From positions 1 through 6,592 of the forward strand of contig NZ_CALIII010000437.1 of assembly GCF_938018145.1 (NCBI RefSeq): a stretch of 6,592 nucleotides of DNA, written 5' to 3'. The position numbers were made by a program, and so were the translations under genes. Below are positions 5,352-6,592 of the stretch, one piece after another (positions within the stretch are counted from its first letter, which is position 1; every line of letters begins with the position of its first letter). Under the pieces are notes generated by a model. It saw nothing but the letters and a program-made list of their open reading frames with translations, made no database searches and was not told the origin of the DNA. The stretch is from an uncultured Campylobacter sp. GTDB lineage: Bacteria > Campylobacterota > Campylobacteria > Campylobacterales > Campylobacteraceae.

Positions 5352-5748
5352 GGAGGGATTTTGCTTCGCTTTAGCAAGACCGCTTTAACGAAGCAAATTT
5401 TAATCATTTCCGGCGCGCAACGCGGGAGAAAAATAAAAGCCGCCCAAATTTGCGAGCCTTAAATTTAACGCCGATTTTACTCAAGGCGCAAACCCGTAGC
5501 CGTCAAATTTACAGAGCCGAGCCGACTAAAACCAGCCAAGGCTCGGCCAAATTTTATAAGCCTCAAATTTAAGCTAAATTTGAGAGCAAAATAGCCAAAT
5601 AACGAGCCAAAGACGTCAAATTTGCAAGGTAGATACGCACGCCTCGCTCCTTATGCGCAAAATTTATCCGCCCCGCCGCGTGCGCCCGTTGCTCATTCTT
5701 TTTGATTTTGCCTAGCGCAAATTTACGCCGCTTCTCGCGCGCCGTAAC
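5352..5748. other. Gap between gdhA and the ABC operon, no convincing gene
   Basis: Nothing here looks like a conserved gene or an RNA gene. AAATTT occurs about 10 times. Two further inverted repeats are present: TTTGCTTCG/CGAAGCAAA at 5360-5368 and 5389-5397 (followed by TTTTAATC, perhaps a back-up terminator for gdhA), and GCCGAGCC/GGCTCGGC at 5516-5523 and 5540-5547 (16-base loop, followed by CAAATTTTATAAG). No clear terminator for the leftward ABC operon is seen just after its stop. A 23-codon GTG frame on the minus strand (5640 to 5569) has GGAG six bases upstream, but I do not regard it as an established gene. Confidence 0.5.
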
Positions 5749-6522
5749 TCACAGCGGATGCGTGAGGCAGCACTTTCTAGTTACTTGCTCGATGTACTCC
5801 ACGCTCAAATTTAGCCCGTAAAGCTTGCTTAGATGCTCGCTTTCTATGATCTCGTCCACGGTGCCAAAAGCCACCTCGCCTCCGCCCTTAACCAGCGCCA
5901 CGTAGCCGCCTAGAAGCACGGCAAAATCGGGATTATGTGTGGTTAGCACGATGGTGTAGCCTTGCTCTTTTAGCTGCTTAACGGTGCGTAGGAATTTATA
6001 CTGATTGCCAAAGTCCAGCGCCGAGGTCGGCTCGTCAAACACGATTATCTCGGGCTTTGCGGCCATCGCGCGCGCGATCGAGCACATCTGCTTTTGCCCG
6101 CCGCTCATCTGAGTGATAAATTTATCCTCAAGGTGCGTGATTTCAAGCTTCGCGGTAAATTCCTTCGCTATCGCCGTGTCCTCCTCGCTAGGCCGCGCAA
6201 AGATACCCAGATGCGCCGCTCGCCCCATCGTGATAAACTCAAGACCCGTGTAGTCGTACTCGCAGATCTCGCTTTGAGCGACGTAGGCCATGATTTTGGC
6301 GCGCTCTTTGTTGCTAAGCTCGGCGCTGTTTTTGCCGCCCAGCCAAACTTCGCCCGAGTGCGGCGTCTGCGTGCCGCTGATTAGGCTTAGCATGGTCGAT
6401 TTGCCCGCGCCGTTTCGCCCGAGTATCGTTAGGATTTCGCCTTTGCCGACGCGTAAATTTACGTTTTCTAGCCTACCGGCGCCGTTTGGATAGGCGAAAT
6501 TTAGATTTTTTACTTCTAACAT
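5749..6522 (-). CDS. FepC/FecE-type ABC transporter ATP-binding protein (iron-siderophore/heme/cobalamin class)
   Basis: The 257-residue ATPase is the cytoplasmic motor of an ABC importer. All motifs are intact: Walker A GRNGAGKS (35-42), Q-loop Q83, signature MSGGQ (139-143), Walker B IIVFDEP (159-165, catalytic E164), D-loop SALD (167-170), and H-loop H196 in TTHNP. The arrangement of SGTQTPHSGEVWLGGK after Walker A and a family-typical AFGTVDEII segment near the end place it with importers of ferric siderophores, heme or cobalamin (COG1120 type). The actual substrate cannot be read from the ATPase. A FecCD-type permease ends within its start: permease TGA 6524-6522 overlaps ATG 6522 by one base, so the two are translationally coupled. 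GTG 6525 is an alternative start, but AAGG seven bases from ATG 6522 favours the latter. The C-terminus carries an unusual adjacent cysteine pair (RKCCLTHPL). Confidence 0.92.
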   Translation of the reverse strand: MLEVKNLNFAYPNGAGRLENVNLRVGKGEILTILGRNGAGKSTMLSLISGTQTPHSGEVWLGGKNSAELSNKERAKIMAYVAQSEICEYDYTGLEFITMGRAAHLGIFARPSEEDTAIAKEFTAKLEITHLEDKFITQMSGGQKQMCSIARAMAAKPEIIVFDEPTSALDFGNQYKFLRTVKQLKEQGYTIVLTTHNPDFAVLLGGYVALVKGGGEVAFGTVDEIIESEHLSKLYGLNLSVEYIEQVTRKCCLTHPL

Positions 6523-6592
6523 CACGCGACCTTTTTGTTTCGCCAGAGTACCCAGACGAAAAATATCGTGCCGATAAAGCCCGTAAGTACGC
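6522..6592 (-). CDS. FecCD-type ABC transporter permease, C-terminal fragment at window edge
   Basis: Only the last 22 residues are inside the window: VLTGFIGTIFFVWVLWRNKK, then VA and a TGA stop at 6524-6522. A hydrophobic last helix beginning with GFIGTIFFVWVL and ending in a short basic tail is the standard C-terminus of FecCD/BtuC-family permeases, where it usually reads 'G..GaP.F..LL.r.r'. The stop codon overlaps the ATG of the ATPase gene by one base, the typical coupling within such operons. The rest of the gene, and presumably a periplasmic binding protein, would lie to the right. Transport substrate is unknown. Confidence 0.75.
   Translation of the reverse strand, partial: VLTGFIGTIFFVWVLWRNKKVA

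Noticed and set aside
5352..5748. tRNA or other structured RNA in the gap after gdhA
   Set aside because: The inverted repeats do not form a cloverleaf, and no T-loop sequence or CCA-type end is seen.
6094..6493. Plus-strand frames opposite the ABC ATPase
   Set aside because: They are complements of a gene with all ABC motifs intact.

Overview
The window looks like the chromosome of a relatively GC-rich Campylobacter, of the C. showae / rectus / curvus / gracilis type. The reasons are the gene content, the dimeric all-alpha dUTPase, an intergenic DNA saturated with the word AAATTT, and the gene order. A flagellar-type regulated small protein, dut and an EI24-type membrane protein follow one another, which from memory matches C. 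jejuni Cj1450-Cj1451-Cj1452. The species assignment is an inference; no rRNA or other marker gene is present.

Left part (1-855, minus strand): a two-gene unit reads leftward. It encodes a small DUF1294-like membrane protein (769 to 392) and, 10 bases further on, a YhbP/UPF0306 flavin-fold protein that runs off the left edge. Its control region is shared with a divergent plus-strand gene, and that gene carries a good sigma-28 (FliA) promoter, GCCGATAT with an upstream TTAAG.

Middle (856-3554, plus strand): a 171-residue Cj1450/CiaI-like protein, the dUTPase dut with its own TATAAT promoter, a roughly 290-base AAATTT-rich gap, an EI24-domain inner-membrane protein that probably starts at a TTG codon, and a 62-residue four-cysteine zinc-ribbon-like protein. 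A perfect 12-bp hairpin closes this stretch.

Right-centre (3555-5351, plus strand): a long AT-rich control region (with a 24-base direct repeat exactly 100 bases apart and a tiny possible leader ORF) precedes gdhA, the NADP-type glutamate dehydrogenase that assimilates ammonium. A clear intrinsic terminator follows it.

Right end (5352-6592): about 400 bases without a convincing gene, then on the minus strand a FepC/FecE-type ABC ATPase. It overlaps by one base the last codons of a FecCD-type permease cut by the right edge, so this is the end of an iron-siderophore/heme/cobalamin-type uptake operon entering from the right.

Overall this is mostly ordinary housekeeping chromosome. I see no mobile element, CRISPR array, RNA gene or novel multi-gene system. 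The points most worth a second look are the sigma-28-controlled CiaI-like gene, the gdhA leader, and the extreme AAATTT density between genes.
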